The position numbers were made by a program, and so were the translations under genes. From Anaerolineaceae bacterium (GTDB lineage: Bacteria > Chloroflexota > Anaerolineae > Aggregatilineales > Phototrophicaceae), in NCBI GenBank assembly GCA_002699585.1, contig PABP01000009.1, positions 731,750-795,749 on the forward strand: a stretch of DNA of 64,000 bases, in the 5' to 3' direction. Of this stretch, positions 52,074-59,941 are shown in pieces. The notes under the pieces are model-generated. The model saw nothing but the letters and a program-made list of their open reading frames with translations. It did no database searches and was not told where the DNA came from. Position 1 is the first letter of the stretch; every line of letters begins with the position of its first letter.

Positions 52074-54623
52074 CTAATCTTCAATATCAACATGGATGAC
52101 CACGCGCTCGGTAGGTTGTTCTGCTGTGTCATCCACCTCAGTGGCTTCAGCTTGGGTGGAAATTTCAGCCTTTACGGCTTCATTGACCGTTGGCGTTGCC
52201 CATTTTTGCACAGGCTGAACAGGCTCGCCATCCGGGTCGATGATGGACTGCCAGCGGGCATCACCCGCTAACTCATGTGTCGTCCCACTGGGGAACTTGA
52301 CCGTGATCTTTTTCCGTGTTCGGCGCACACTGACGCCGTACTGTCGCACGGTAATTGCTCGGTCCCATCCGAACAAGCCCCCAACCCAGACTTTGCTCTG
52401 GCTGATGATGCGCACACCCATCAACTTATGCAGCAAATGCAGCGGCACAATCCCGGCCAGATGGTCGCCTTCGCCCAGGCCAATCGGCTGCTCGGCATGG
52501 TAAAACTGGCTGAACGCATTGTCGGCTTCCGTGACAACTGCCTGTGCATCCAGCAGCGCCTTGAGTAGTTCACCCGCTTGTTTGGCCGCATCCGCCGCGA
52601 TCAAACCTTCGCCAACCAGTGTCAGCCAGAATGGCCAGATACCACCTGCGCCGTCCGCATTGCTAGGGTCATAATAGCGGCTGTTCGCTGGGACCATTGT
52701 CAACCCATTTGGCCGCATAAAGGTATCCGTATTGCTGGCCAGTTTCACCAGCGCCTTACGTTGATTTTCCGGCAAATCACCGACCCACAGCGGCAGCAGC
52801 GTATTCACGTCGATGCCTGTCGTGTCCAGTGTCGTCGCACTGATGGTATAGACGCGGCTGAGGCCATCGCACCAGATGCGGTCAATCTTACTGTAGGTCT
52901 TTTCTGATGTCAGCACGCCGTGCCGATGATACCAATGGACATCTTCAGAGTTGTGGCTCTCGCTGATGGGACGGTCCTGGTCGTCCAGGCCTTCGATGTG
53001 CAGCCGGATGCGCGGTACATGCTTGACGCCGCCTTCAATGCGCACGACGACCCTGTTGGGAATTAGCAGCGTATGATTGATGTCGTGGACGATGTCACCT
53101 GCGCCGTTTTCTAAAATGCGCGTGCCGCTGGTCGTGATATGTGTATCCCGGTCACGATATACAAAATGGCCATCCTGCCACAGCGCGTCGAGTTTCTTTT
53201 GCATCACGCTGATGATCTCAGTCAGCATCGGCAGTAGGGACTTTTTGTCCAGATGTTTGGCCATATGCTGGAGCGTTTTGGCTTCTGCCAGTAGGTAAGC
53301 CAGTAAATCTGGCCCTTCTACATAGCGAATATCTGCGCCCTGCGCCCAGGGTTGCCAGGTGGCAAAGGTCGGGAACGCGACATAGCCCGTTTGCCGTTCA
53401 TCCTGCCATTCTGGGTGCTGATCGTGATCGGCATCTAGGTCTTTAGCCAGCCACCGCTCTAAGAAGCTCAACAACGCCGGGAAAACCGTCTCCAAGAAAG
53501 CATTGTCTTCGCTCTGCTGGAAGATATGCCACGCCATCCGCGCCAGGATCGGCAAACAGAGTAGGCCTTGCTGCTCACCACTTATGGCGGGCCGATTGTC
53601 GATAGCCCCGTCACTGGTCTGCGAGGATAGATAATTCTGGATCACACCCTCGGCAATTTTGGGGGCAACCGCTGCCATCGCTGGTGCTGCCAGATACGCG
53701 CTTGTCGGGTCCTGACCATCCCACCCCCGTGGGTAGTCGCTGCCATCGCCATTTGCGCTGTAGCCATATTCCGGCAGTCGTTTGGCAGAAAAAGTCGGCT
53801 TGGGGAAAGCCCCTGCACCCTCGAAGAAGGCTTGTATCAGTCGATTATAGGAGGCCGCAATCAGATAATCCCAGGCGAGGTTGCTGGTCTGCACCTGCGG
53901 GATCATCAGCGCCGCGTCGTCAATTTGCTGGAAGTAGGGTTCCCAATCTTGGGCCAGCCATGCCAGCACCCGTTTGAGCGAATCACGGCGGTCTTTGCCA
54001 CCCACATGCACCCAGCGGACTGTTGAGCTGCCCTGGCCATCGATGTGAACATCACAGCCCACCTTCGGCCGATCATCGCGTGCATGTCCACCGTCGACCA
54101 TAACAATCGGCGCGAGTTGTGGCATGTCACCCATATACAAGGCCTGACCATCTGTCAGGTCAATCAAGCCAAGTGGCTGCTCTTTATTCTTACGGATAAC
54201 GTGGCCGTATAGGTCAAAGCGCAAGTCGATGGCGGGGTCAGCGCTGTTGGTCACGGTCATGGCGCAGCCCACCGACTGCGAATCCATCGCCCAGAATTGC
54301 AGCGTGATGGCCACTTCAGGCAGCAGTGCACCCTCAAGCTGAATGTAGTTGGGGGCGAATGCCGTCACCTTTGGGACGTTGTGGTAGGCGGCCCCTTCAT
54401 AAAGCAAACGGCCGTCGTGCTCCCACATGGGGACCAGGCTAACCAGCCCTGCACGACCGCCGTATTGTGTTTGTAATGCGATTGCTGCTTGATCTCCGTC
54501 GCTCAGCCGGACTTGCCAGCTCTGGTCATCGAAGTAATCCGTTTCGCTCAGGCGGCTATCTGCCGCCAATATCAGCAGTGTGGATTGCTTGGTGTCCAGT
54601 TCCCAGCGACGGAGGTTTTTCAT
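52074..54623 (-). CDS. Six-hairpin (alpha/alpha-toroid) glycosidase-like protein, 849 aa
   Basis: An N-terminal beta-sandwich region (about residues 1-245) is followed by a helical toroid region. The toroid contains YLIAASYNRLIQAFFEG, then YPRGWDGQDPTSAYLAAPAM and GAIDNRPAISGEQQGLLCLP near 345. DADHDQHPEWQDERQTGYVA, near 400, carries a likely catalytic acid. GGIWPFWLTLVGEGLIA lies late, as in GH63/GH15/trehalase-like enzymes. The end (from about 790) is a charged tail. No signal peptide is visible, so it is probably cytoplasmic. It overlaps the lipoprotein gene by 4 bases. The substrate is unknown and I cannot assign a CAZy family. Confidence 0.65.
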   Translation of the reverse strand: MKNLRRWELDTKQSTLLILAADSRLSETDYFDDQSWQVRLSDGDQAAIALQTQYGGRAGLVSLVPMWEHDGRLLYEGAAYHNVPKVTAFAPNYIQLEGALLPEVAITLQFWAMDSQSVGCAMTVTNSADPAIDLRFDLYGHVIRKNKEQPLGLIDLTDGQALYMGDMPQLAPIVMVDGGHARDDRPKVGCDVHIDGQGSSTVRWVHVGGKDRRDSLKRVLAWLAQDWEPYFQQIDDAALMIPQVQTSNLAWDYLIAASYNRLIQAFFEGAGAFPKPTFSAKRLPEYGYSANGDGSDYPRGWDGQDPTSAYLAAPAMAAVAPKIAEGVIQNYLSSQTSDGAIDNRPAISGEQQGLLCLPILARMAWHIFQQSEDNAFLETVFPALLSFLERWLAKDLDADHDQHPEWQDERQTGYVAFPTFATWQPWAQGADIRYVEGPDLLAYLLAEAKTLQHMAKHLDKKSLLPMLTEIISVMQKKLDALWQDGHFVYRDRDTHITTSGTRILENGAGDIVHDINHTLLIPNRVVVRIEGGVKHVPRIRLHIEGLDDQDRPISESHNSEDVHWYHRHGVLTSEKTYSKIDRIWCDGLSRVYTISATTLDTTGIDVNTLLPLWVGDLPENQRKALVKLASNTDTFMRPNGLTMVPANSRYYDPSNADGAGGIWPFWLTLVGEGLIAADAAKQAGELLKALLDAQAVVTEADNAFSQFYHAEQPIGLGEGDHLAGIVPLHLLHKLMGVRIISQSKVWVGGLFGWDRAITVRQYGVSVRRTRKKITVKFPSGTTHELAGDARWQSIIDPDGEPVQPVQKWATPTVNEAVKAEISTQAEATEVDDTAEQPTERVVIHVDIED

Positions 54624-55363
54624 TCTCGATTATTTCCTATCCTAGACCAGGTTCGTGTGGCCTCGTCAATCAATAGTATATCGCCGTTGTAGGCTTGTAA
54701 CACATGGTACCCAGGGGCCGATACATAATTACCATCAGCATCGACTTCGCCCCCATGATGGAACTCATAACGGGTGACAAAGCCCAATTCTGGGTCGACG
54801 GCCCAACCGATTAAGTTGCGCAGGTCGTCATTTTCCCGCCACAACTTGCCAAAACCACGGATCGGCTGCTGCAAACCTGGCTCCGGTGGGACCAGCGAGG
54901 CGTCTGTTTCAGGGTCGCCTTCTTCCCATGTATCATTATATACGAGCCAAACCTGGTTTTCGTTTTCATCTTTAGTCAAAACCCATATCTGCTGGACGGG
55001 TTCTAACCAGAACATACGCCCATTCTGGAAGGACTGTTCCGCCATAAATACCTGTCCAATAGTCGGTGTCGGGAAGCCTTCTGGTAGCGGGGTGCTCATG
55101 ATAGTTTCTGTAGCAGCGGGATCATTGCTGGTGGTTTGGGCATCGGCGGGTTGGGTGGCTACAGCCTGCGGCGTTGCATCCGCGCTGGTGACATCCGGCT
55201 CCGCTGTTGCCAGTGATTGACTTTCAGGGGTGACGACCATCGTATGGACGACTGTCACTTCGCGCGTTACTTCAATGACAAACTGTGTGGCCGGTTCGCC
55301 AACCTGGCAAGCCGCGATGATTGCCATGATAGGCACGAGTAACAAGACTAAACGATTTCGCAT
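54620..55363 (-). CDS. Predicted lipoprotein with TP-rich linker
   Basis: From the ATG at 55363, with GGAG seven bases upstream, the product begins MRNRLVLLLVPIMAIIAAC. Its lipobox A-I-I-A-A-C has Cys at residue 19, so it should be lipid-anchored after signal peptidase II cleavage. A Thr/Ala/Asp/Gln-rich linker extends to about 95. The globular part (about 100-247) has several Trp, for example QNGRMFWLEPVQQIWVLTKD. It overlaps the toroid protein by 4 bases (ATGA) and is transcribed before it. The family is not recognised. The anchor and the glycosidase-like partner suggest a surface carbohydrate role, which is inference. Confidence 0.72.
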   Translation of the reverse strand: MRNRLVLLLVPIMAIIAACQVGEPATQFVIEVTREVTVVHTMVVTPESQSLATAEPDVTSADATPQAVATQPADAQTTSNDPAATETIMSTPLPEGFPTPTIGQVFMAEQSFQNGRMFWLEPVQQIWVLTKDENENQVWLVYNDTWEEGDPETDASLVPPEPGLQQPIRGFGKLWRENDDLRNLIGWAVDPELGFVTRYEFHHGGEVDADGNYVSAPGYHVLQAYNGDILLIDEATRTWSRIGNNRE

Positions 55364-55697
55364 GTTCTTCTCCACGTTTTGCGTCACATTTGTGTTGATG
55401 TACTACCATAAAAGTAGTGTTTATTCGCTTATTTGCCGCGCCATAATAGCCCGTAAGACGGCCAAAATGACGTCTTGACCAACAAGCACGTCATTTTATC
55501 AGACACCTAATCAAACGCAACCGTTCCTGATTGCTACACGCCAAAGCGCATATGAATCGTTGTTTTGGTGGCTCATAAACAGGGTTTGAGACAGTACTTT
55601 TGGCCTGCTTTTTATAGAATACCACCTGTCGTAAACACTTGTCACTGCGTTACAATACCCGTATCTTGACACGAAAATCCCCAAATAGGAGCGAATT
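55364..55697. other. 334-base divergent intergenic region
   Basis: This gap separates the minus-strand lipoprotein from the plus-strand 42-residue membrane protein. It has no gene that I can support; a minus-strand frame across 55511-55786 has no ribosome site or recognised content and overlaps the small plus-strand gene. The notable feature is the hairpin at 55464-55497. The two divergent promoters must lie here, but I could not pick clear hexamers. Confidence 0.5.
55464..55497. repeat. Fourteen-base-pair hairpin in the divergent gap
   Basis: AAAATGACGTCTTG (55464-55477) pairs with CAAG-C-ACGTCATTTT (55483-55497) around an ACCAA loop, with only one bulged C. A and T runs on the flanks would allow it to terminate transcription in either direction. 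In a divergent gap it could also be an operator. Confidence 0.55.
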
Positions 55698-55826
55698 GTG
55701 GACGAAGAACGCCAGGGTTGTAGCATGGTCGTCTTTGGGCCGATTGTCTTTATCATGGTCTTGGTGATGGTGCTGCTGGTGACCATTGTGACAGCGGTTG
55801 TGATTGGGGCGGGTGCGGTCGCTTAA
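55698..55826 (+). CDS. Small single-span membrane protein, 42 aa
   Basis: A GTG at 55698 with AGGAG six bases upstream opens a 42-residue product. It begins MDEERQGCSMVVFGPIVFIM and continues as one hydrophobic helix of Val, Ile, Met and Leu, ending AVVIGAGAVA. The composition, ribosome site and 18-base gap to the following gene make a real gene likely. No homology can be claimed. It is probably cotranscribed with the DUF971 gene. Confidence 0.5.
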   Translation: MDEERQGCSMVVFGPIVFIMVLVMVLLVTIVTAVVIGAGAVA

Positions 55827-55844
55827 AATTGGCCAAGCCTCATC

Positions 55845-56180
55845 ATGAATATTCGACCGACAGGCGTCACCCTCAACAAGACCGAAGGCTATTTAGAAAT
55901 TTCATGGTCCGATGACCGAGTATGCCAGTATCCCTTATCCCACCTGCGCGAGGCTTGCCCGTGTGTAGAGTGTCGTGGTGGCCATGAAAATATGGGTATG
56001 GAACACGCTCCCGACAATCTGCTGGAACTCAAACCAGCCCGTGACTACACCATGAACGAGCTGAATCCTGTCGGGAATTATGCTCTCCAACCCGTCTGGA
56101 ACGATGGGCATGATTCAGGCATCTATACCTGGGAATACTTGCGCCATCTATGCCCGGAACCTGCACCGACTGACGAGTAG
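55845..56180 (+). CDS. DUF971 domain protein
   Basis: The 111-residue product has the DUF971 pattern: MNIRPTGVTLNKTEGYLEIS, W-S-D-D at the end of strand 2, YPLSHLREACPCVECRGGHE with the conserved cysteines near residue 35, then VGNYALQPVWNDGHDSGIYT and YLRHLCPEP. The domain is also found at the N-terminus of gamma-butyrobetaine hydroxylase-like proteins. Stand-alone forms are often linked to iron-sulfur cluster carriers of the Mrp/ApbC group, but none is near here. The role is unproven. It ends at a bidirectional terminator. Confidence 0.88.
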   Translation: MNIRPTGVTLNKTEGYLEISWSDDRVCQYPLSHLREACPCVECRGGHENMGMEHAPDNLLELKPARDYTMNELNPVGNYALQPVWNDGHDSGIYTWEYLRHLCPEPAPTDE

Positions 56181-56208
56181 TTACTCAAGTCGATACATGC
56201 AGAATAAT

Positions 56209-56242
56209 AAAAAGGCGAGATCACAGCGATCTCGCCTTTTTT
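56209..56242. terminator. Bidirectional rho-independent terminator
   Basis: AAAAAGGCGAGATC (56209-56222) pairs with GATCTCGCCTTTTT (56228-56241) over a short loop. It ends the DUF971 gene (plus) and the beta-lactamase-fold gene (minus), which converge here. Confidence 0.87.
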
Positions 56243-56262
56243 GATAGCTTAGCTAAACAGCT

Positions 56263-57996
56263 TTAGTCATCCCACACAGGCTGCCGAATATCCGTAATCA
56301 GCGGCGTATTGGCGAAGTTACAGGTTGTCGCCTCCGGGATGAATCCTTCTCGAATCTGGTCCATTTGCGCATCGGGATTAAAGTAATTGTAAACCGCCCG
56401 TGACGACTCCGCGATGACCGGCAGAGATTCACTGTAGTCCAACCATTCCGGCTGATGCAGCATCATCACCATGACGTAATCGCCACCTGGTGTAAAGAAC
56501 ACCGCCGCGTTGCCATGCGTATCCGGTATCCAACCATGCTTATGCGCGACGCGCGTATCTTCCGGCACGCCCGCTTTCAGCAGCGCATCGACATTGTTAT
56601 TGGACATCACATGCAACATCTGTCGACACTCGCGCGGCTCAATTGCGCCATTCAGCAGCGGCTCGTCGTTGTAGCCGCAGTTGTAGATGTCGGCCAGTAG
56701 GATGCCCATATCTTCTACCGTAATCTGATTAGAGAAATCGGCATTGCTCTTAGTCGCATCAACCGACGTTTCTGGGATATTTAAGGCCCGCGGCGGCAGC
56801 GGCGGATTATTTGGATCGAGCGTGTAAGGGGCTACCAGGAAGCTGTTATCCAGGCCCAACTGCTGGTACATCTGCGTGACAGCTTCGGCGCCATCCCATT
56901 CATCACCATCGCCGATGCTACTCAGCAGGCGGTTGGTGGCTGCATTTTCACTGCAAATCATCGTATTGGCGATGTCGGTCGCTAATCTTACATTCGGCGG
57001 ATTATCGAGCGTGGCATACAATTCCGCCAGGATAGCAACCTTGTTGATGCTCGTCCCGCTGAAAGCGTAGTCATTGCCATAAGTAATCGATTCGCCTGTT
57101 TGCAGGTCCATCAAGAACATCGCACCGAAGCGGCTCGTAGCCGGGTCAAACCCGCCGTTGAGCGCGATGCGTGCCAGTTGCTCGCCCAATTGGGCCAATC
57201 CTGGGCTGACCGATTCGCCATCCTCGCTTGTGCTGCTGATGACCGATGGTGTCGGCGTCAATGTCGGCAGATTGAGCGTATTGTCGGAAATGGGGTCCGT
57301 GTTGTAGTAATTGCCCTGTATCTCTAGCAGGTCAATCGCTACCCAGGCGAACCCGGTCGGCGAATTCGGGTAGCGGATTTGCACCCAGGGGAATTGCGTA
57401 TGATAGCCAGTAATCTCGTAGCGCTCCCCGGCCTGGGCGACGCCCACGCGCGGATACTGTGTCCCTGGACCATAGCGCACATTGATCTCGCCCTGCACGA
57501 CACCCGCTACATTGAATGTCGGTTGGCTGGTGAAGGTTGCTGTTGGCGTCAGCGTGACTGATGGGCTGCTACTATCGGTGGTGCTGCCCTCCGTGCTGTT
57601 CGTTGGTGCGCTGATGGTCATAATTGGTGTGGTTGTTGGCTGTTGAGGTGCGTTCACAGCCGCCGGGTCGATGATCTCTTCTGAAATGGGCAGCGTATTC
57701 GGATCACCCGTTACGGTCACAATCTCCTCGTAAATCCAGCCAATCGGCTGCAAAGTGACCGGGTCAGCGATCAGCAGCCAGGGGTAGAATTCGCTCTGGG
57801 CGACTACTGGGTAAGATGTGCCCTCAATCATCTGGCCGACCTGGTCGAAATCGATGCCCGTCCCTGCGCGGATATTCACCTGATTATTGGCGGTTGCATG
57901 CACATTGCTAATCTGTGCCTGGGCCGTTTGCAGGACGACCACCAGCATCATCATAAGCATCATCGCAAGGATTAAGAGTTGCTTCAATCGCTGCAT
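56263..57996 (-). CDS. Secreted serine hydrolase of beta-lactamase fold with SH3-like domains
   Basis: The ATG at 57996 gives a signal peptide (MQRLKQLLILAMMLMMMLVV onward, to about residue 28). Two SH3-like domains follow, at about 35-95 (NNQVNIRAGTGIDFDQVGQM) and 165-230 (GEINVRYGPGTQYPRVGVAQ). They are separated by a Thr/Pro/Ser-rich linker, TPTATFTSQPTF. The C-terminal domain resembles class A beta-lactamase: S-I-N-K near 316 (nucleophile Ser), S-E-N in MICSENAATN, and VAHKHGW in place of the K-T-G box. The SH3 domains favour cell-wall binding. The changed K-x-G box and S-E-N leave resistance activity doubtful; a wall or peptidase role is more likely. Confidence 0.78.
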   Translation of the reverse strand: MQRLKQLLILAMMLMMMLVVVLQTAQAQISNVHATANNQVNIRAGTGIDFDQVGQMIEGTSYPVVAQSEFYPWLLIADPVTLQPIGWIYEEIVTVTGDPNTLPISEEIIDPAAVNAPQQPTTTPIMTISAPTNSTEGSTTDSSSPSVTLTPTATFTSQPTFNVAGVVQGEINVRYGPGTQYPRVGVAQAGERYEITGYHTQFPWVQIRYPNSPTGFAWVAIDLLEIQGNYYNTDPISDNTLNLPTLTPTPSVISSTSEDGESVSPGLAQLGEQLARIALNGGFDPATSRFGAMFLMDLQTGESITYGNDYAFSGTSINKVAILAELYATLDNPPNVRLATDIANTMICSENAATNRLLSSIGDGDEWDGAEAVTQMYQQLGLDNSFLVAPYTLDPNNPPLPPRALNIPETSVDATKSNADFSNQITVEDMGILLADIYNCGYNDEPLLNGAIEPRECRQMLHVMSNNNVDALLKAGVPEDTRVAHKHGWIPDTHGNAAVFFTPGGDYVMVMMLHQPEWLDYSESLPVIAESSRAVYNYFNPDAQMDQIREGFIPEATTCNFANTPLITDIRQPVWDD

Positions 57997-58084
57997 GAGT
58001 TTTCCCGTATCAATGGACATCACGCGGGCCATTATAGCACGGGCCATTTTCTCGATAACCCGCGTTTTTCCTACGTTTTGGCTG

Positions 58085-58112
58085 TTGACATTGGCCCGAC
58101 TTCTGATATGAT
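58085..58112 (+). promoter_or_regulatory. Promoter of tRNA-Leu
   Basis: TTGACA (58085-58090) is an exact -35 and TATGAT (58107-58112) a near-consensus -10, with a 16-base spacer and an extended TGA. The start point falls about 5 bases before the tRNA. Confidence 0.75.
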
Positions 58113-58123
58113 TTCGGGACTTA

Positions 58124-58208
58124 GCCGAAGTGGCGGAATTGGCAGACGCGCTACGTTCAGGGCGTAGTTCTCTTCACGGGAGTGTGGGTTCGACTCCCAC
58201 CTTCGGCA
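58124..58208 (+). tRNA. tRNA-Leu (anticodon CAG)
   Basis: The acceptor GCCGAAG pairs with CTTCGGC. The anticodon stem CTACG/CGTAG encloses TTCAGGG, giving CAG for Leu (CUG). A long variable arm (TTCTCTTCACGGGAGT) marks a class II tRNA. The T arm is GTGGGTTCGACTCCCAC. The 3' end continues A, then CA, without a full CCA. Length about 85. Confidence 0.96.
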
Positions 58209-58214
58209 CAAACA

Positions 58215-58241
58215 GCGTCAGACACATGTCTGGCGTTTTTT
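58215..58241 (+). terminator. Terminator of tRNA-Leu
   Basis: CGTCAGAC (58216-58223) pairs with GTCTGGCG (58228-58235), one G-T pair, over an ACAT loop, followed by six T. Confidence 0.82.
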
Positions 58242-58348
58242 GTTTGGCACATGTTGAGCATTTGAATCCAATGTCCACTTTTGGAAAACGGCAGATCAGC
58301 GTATAGTAAGCACAATGAGATGACCGTGTTTGTGACCATGCCTTGCCC

Positions 58349-58807
58349 ATGTCAGTAGAAACGCGCCAACAAACTCAACAGCCTACTCGGCCTGAAAGCA
58401 AACGCCGCGCGCGCCAGCTTAGCAGCACGCAGGTGATGTTTGCCATTATCATCGCCATCGGCCTCATGCTGGCCATTAACTTCAGCACGCGCATTCTGGC
58501 GGATCGTGACTTGCAGACCATCAAAACAACGGTCGAGAACGAAATCGAGGATTTGCGCCGCGAACAAACCGAACTTATCAGCGAACGCAATTTTGCCCAG
58601 AGCGATGACTATGTTGCCTTATGGGCGCGTAGCGAAGGCCGTATGATCCGTGAAGGCGAAATATTGGTCGTGCCTGTTCCCCTGCGCTCGACACTGGAAA
58701 TTCAATCCAGTCCTATCGAACTGGCGGAAGCAGAGACTTCTTTGCCGCGCCCGGAAAACTACCAGCTCTGGTGGAGCTTGTTCTTCGATTCCGAACCCCC
58801 ACAGTAG
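58349..58807 (+). CDS. FtsB/DivIC-like septum formation initiator family protein
   Basis: From the ATG at 58349 the product has a short basic head (to about residue 24) and one membrane helix (about 29-48, VMFAIIIAIGLMLAINF). A coiled-coil stretch follows with QTIKTTVENEIEDLRREQTE at about 55-80. The bitopic plan with a leucine-zipper-like region just after the helix is that of FtsB/DivIC, which joins the FtsL-FtsQ complex in division. The 152 residues are longer than FtsB (about 100) because of a C-terminal tail. No other cell-division genes are near, so the assignment is moderate. Confidence 0.65.
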   Translation: MSVETRQQTQQPTRPESKRRARQLSSTQVMFAIIIAIGLMLAINFSTRILADRDLQTIKTTVENEIEDLRREQTELISERNFAQSDDYVALWARSEGRMIREGEILVVPVPLRSTLEIQSSPIELAEAETSLPRPENYQLWWSLFFDSEPPQ

Positions 58808-58843
58808 CGATTCTGTTCTGAATGAAATTGAATAGCGTTGAGG

Positions 58844-59908
58844 TTAGCCATGTAAAGCGGCTGATGCATTATCGTCGTGGCTTGGCCCATAGATGCTCAT
58901 GAGTAGCAGAACGAACCCCACGCTGAAGAAAATGGCCGCGATGACCAGTAAGGTGGCGCTGGAACTCAAGAAGGCAGACCGCATCAGCGCTAGAATAATT
59001 TCACCAATGAAGCGCTCCTGCGCATCTGCAAGCTGCCAGTTGGCCGTCAAGCTATTGAGTGTAATCGCTTGCAGCCCCAGTAGTGACACCAGCACCATCA
59101 ATCCACTCAGCATGATAATCCCGCCCGTCCATCGTCCGAAGCTCCTCAGCGACTGCACCACCAATAGCACAATCAGGCTCAATATGGCCAGCGGACACAC
59201 GAACAGCAGTGCAATCCCTTGCTGGTTGATGTTGACGAGCAGGTTCATCGCCTGTAAGTCGATGGCTTCCACATCCAGCGAACTGAGCGTGACTGTCTCC
59301 GGTAGTTGTGCCCCAATCGACTCAATCCATGTACTGATCCGACTAGCGGCAGCATCATAGAGTGTCTCAGGAGGTTGGCACATCGGCATCAACAAATCAC
59401 CACCACTAAAAAACTGTTGCATGGTGGCAACCTCATCGTCGCTACAGGCTGGTAGAGTAGCCAGTAGGGCATCAACTGCTGCTTCCTTGGGGGGGCCTGT
59501 CAGGCTGTTCTTCAGGGGGCGTAGGTCAATGGGTTGGTCAATAATGCCAAATTGACCGCGTGTCACGCCATCAATGACTGCGATCACCAGATCGACTTGC
59601 TCGCCAATCCAGGTTGGTGGAATCAAATCAGCGGTGATGGTATGCCAGTCATCGTCATCAAGGCGCTCTGACAGGGTGGCCAGATCAAATGGGAAACCAT
59701 GTTGGGGGTTATTATGTGCATCGTCAACCATGATGGAGAGCAGGTTTGGGACCAGTTCTTGGTAAACTTGTTCCCGGCTGAGGGCCGCACGGTAGGTATC
59801 TGCGTTGAAGATGGCCCGCGACATAGCCAGGTCCATTGCCGCCAGCAGGAAGAACAGGATGGCACATGGAACCAGCATCAAGGCGAATAAACGCGCGAGC
59901 CACTTCAT
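58844..59908 (-). CDS. Hypothetical integral membrane protein with extracellular domain
   Basis: The 354-residue protein has one N-terminal helix (about residues 5-28) and then a large polar region to about 225. That region includes two cysteines (near 153 and 177) that could form a disulphide. At least three further helices lie at about 230-252, 258-280 and 315-340. The polar loop is probably outside the cytoplasm. No family or catalytic motif is recognised. It lies 34 bases after ygfZ on the same strand and may be cotranscribed with it. Confidence 0.6.
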   Translation of the reverse strand: MKWLARLFALMLVPCAILFFLLAAMDLAMSRAIFNADTYRAALSREQVYQELVPNLLSIMVDDAHNNPQHGFPFDLATLSERLDDDDWHTITADLIPPTWIGEQVDLVIAVIDGVTRGQFGIIDQPIDLRPLKNSLTGPPKEAAVDALLATLPACSDDEVATMQQFFSGGDLLMPMCQPPETLYDAAASRISTWIESIGAQLPETVTLSSLDVEAIDLQAMNLLVNINQQGIALLFVCPLAILSLIVLLVVQSLRSFGRWTGGIIMLSGLMVLVSLLGLQAITLNSLTANWQLADAQERFIGEIILALMRSAFLSSSATLLVIAAIFFSVGFVLLLMSIYGPSHDDNASAALHG

Positions 59909-59941
59909 AAACGTAGATGATTTCTCATAGTCAGTAAGAGG

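Noticed and set aside
55511-55786. Minus-strand 91-residue frame
   Set aside because: It overlaps the better supported small plus-strand gene, has no ribosome site and lacks a recognisable product.
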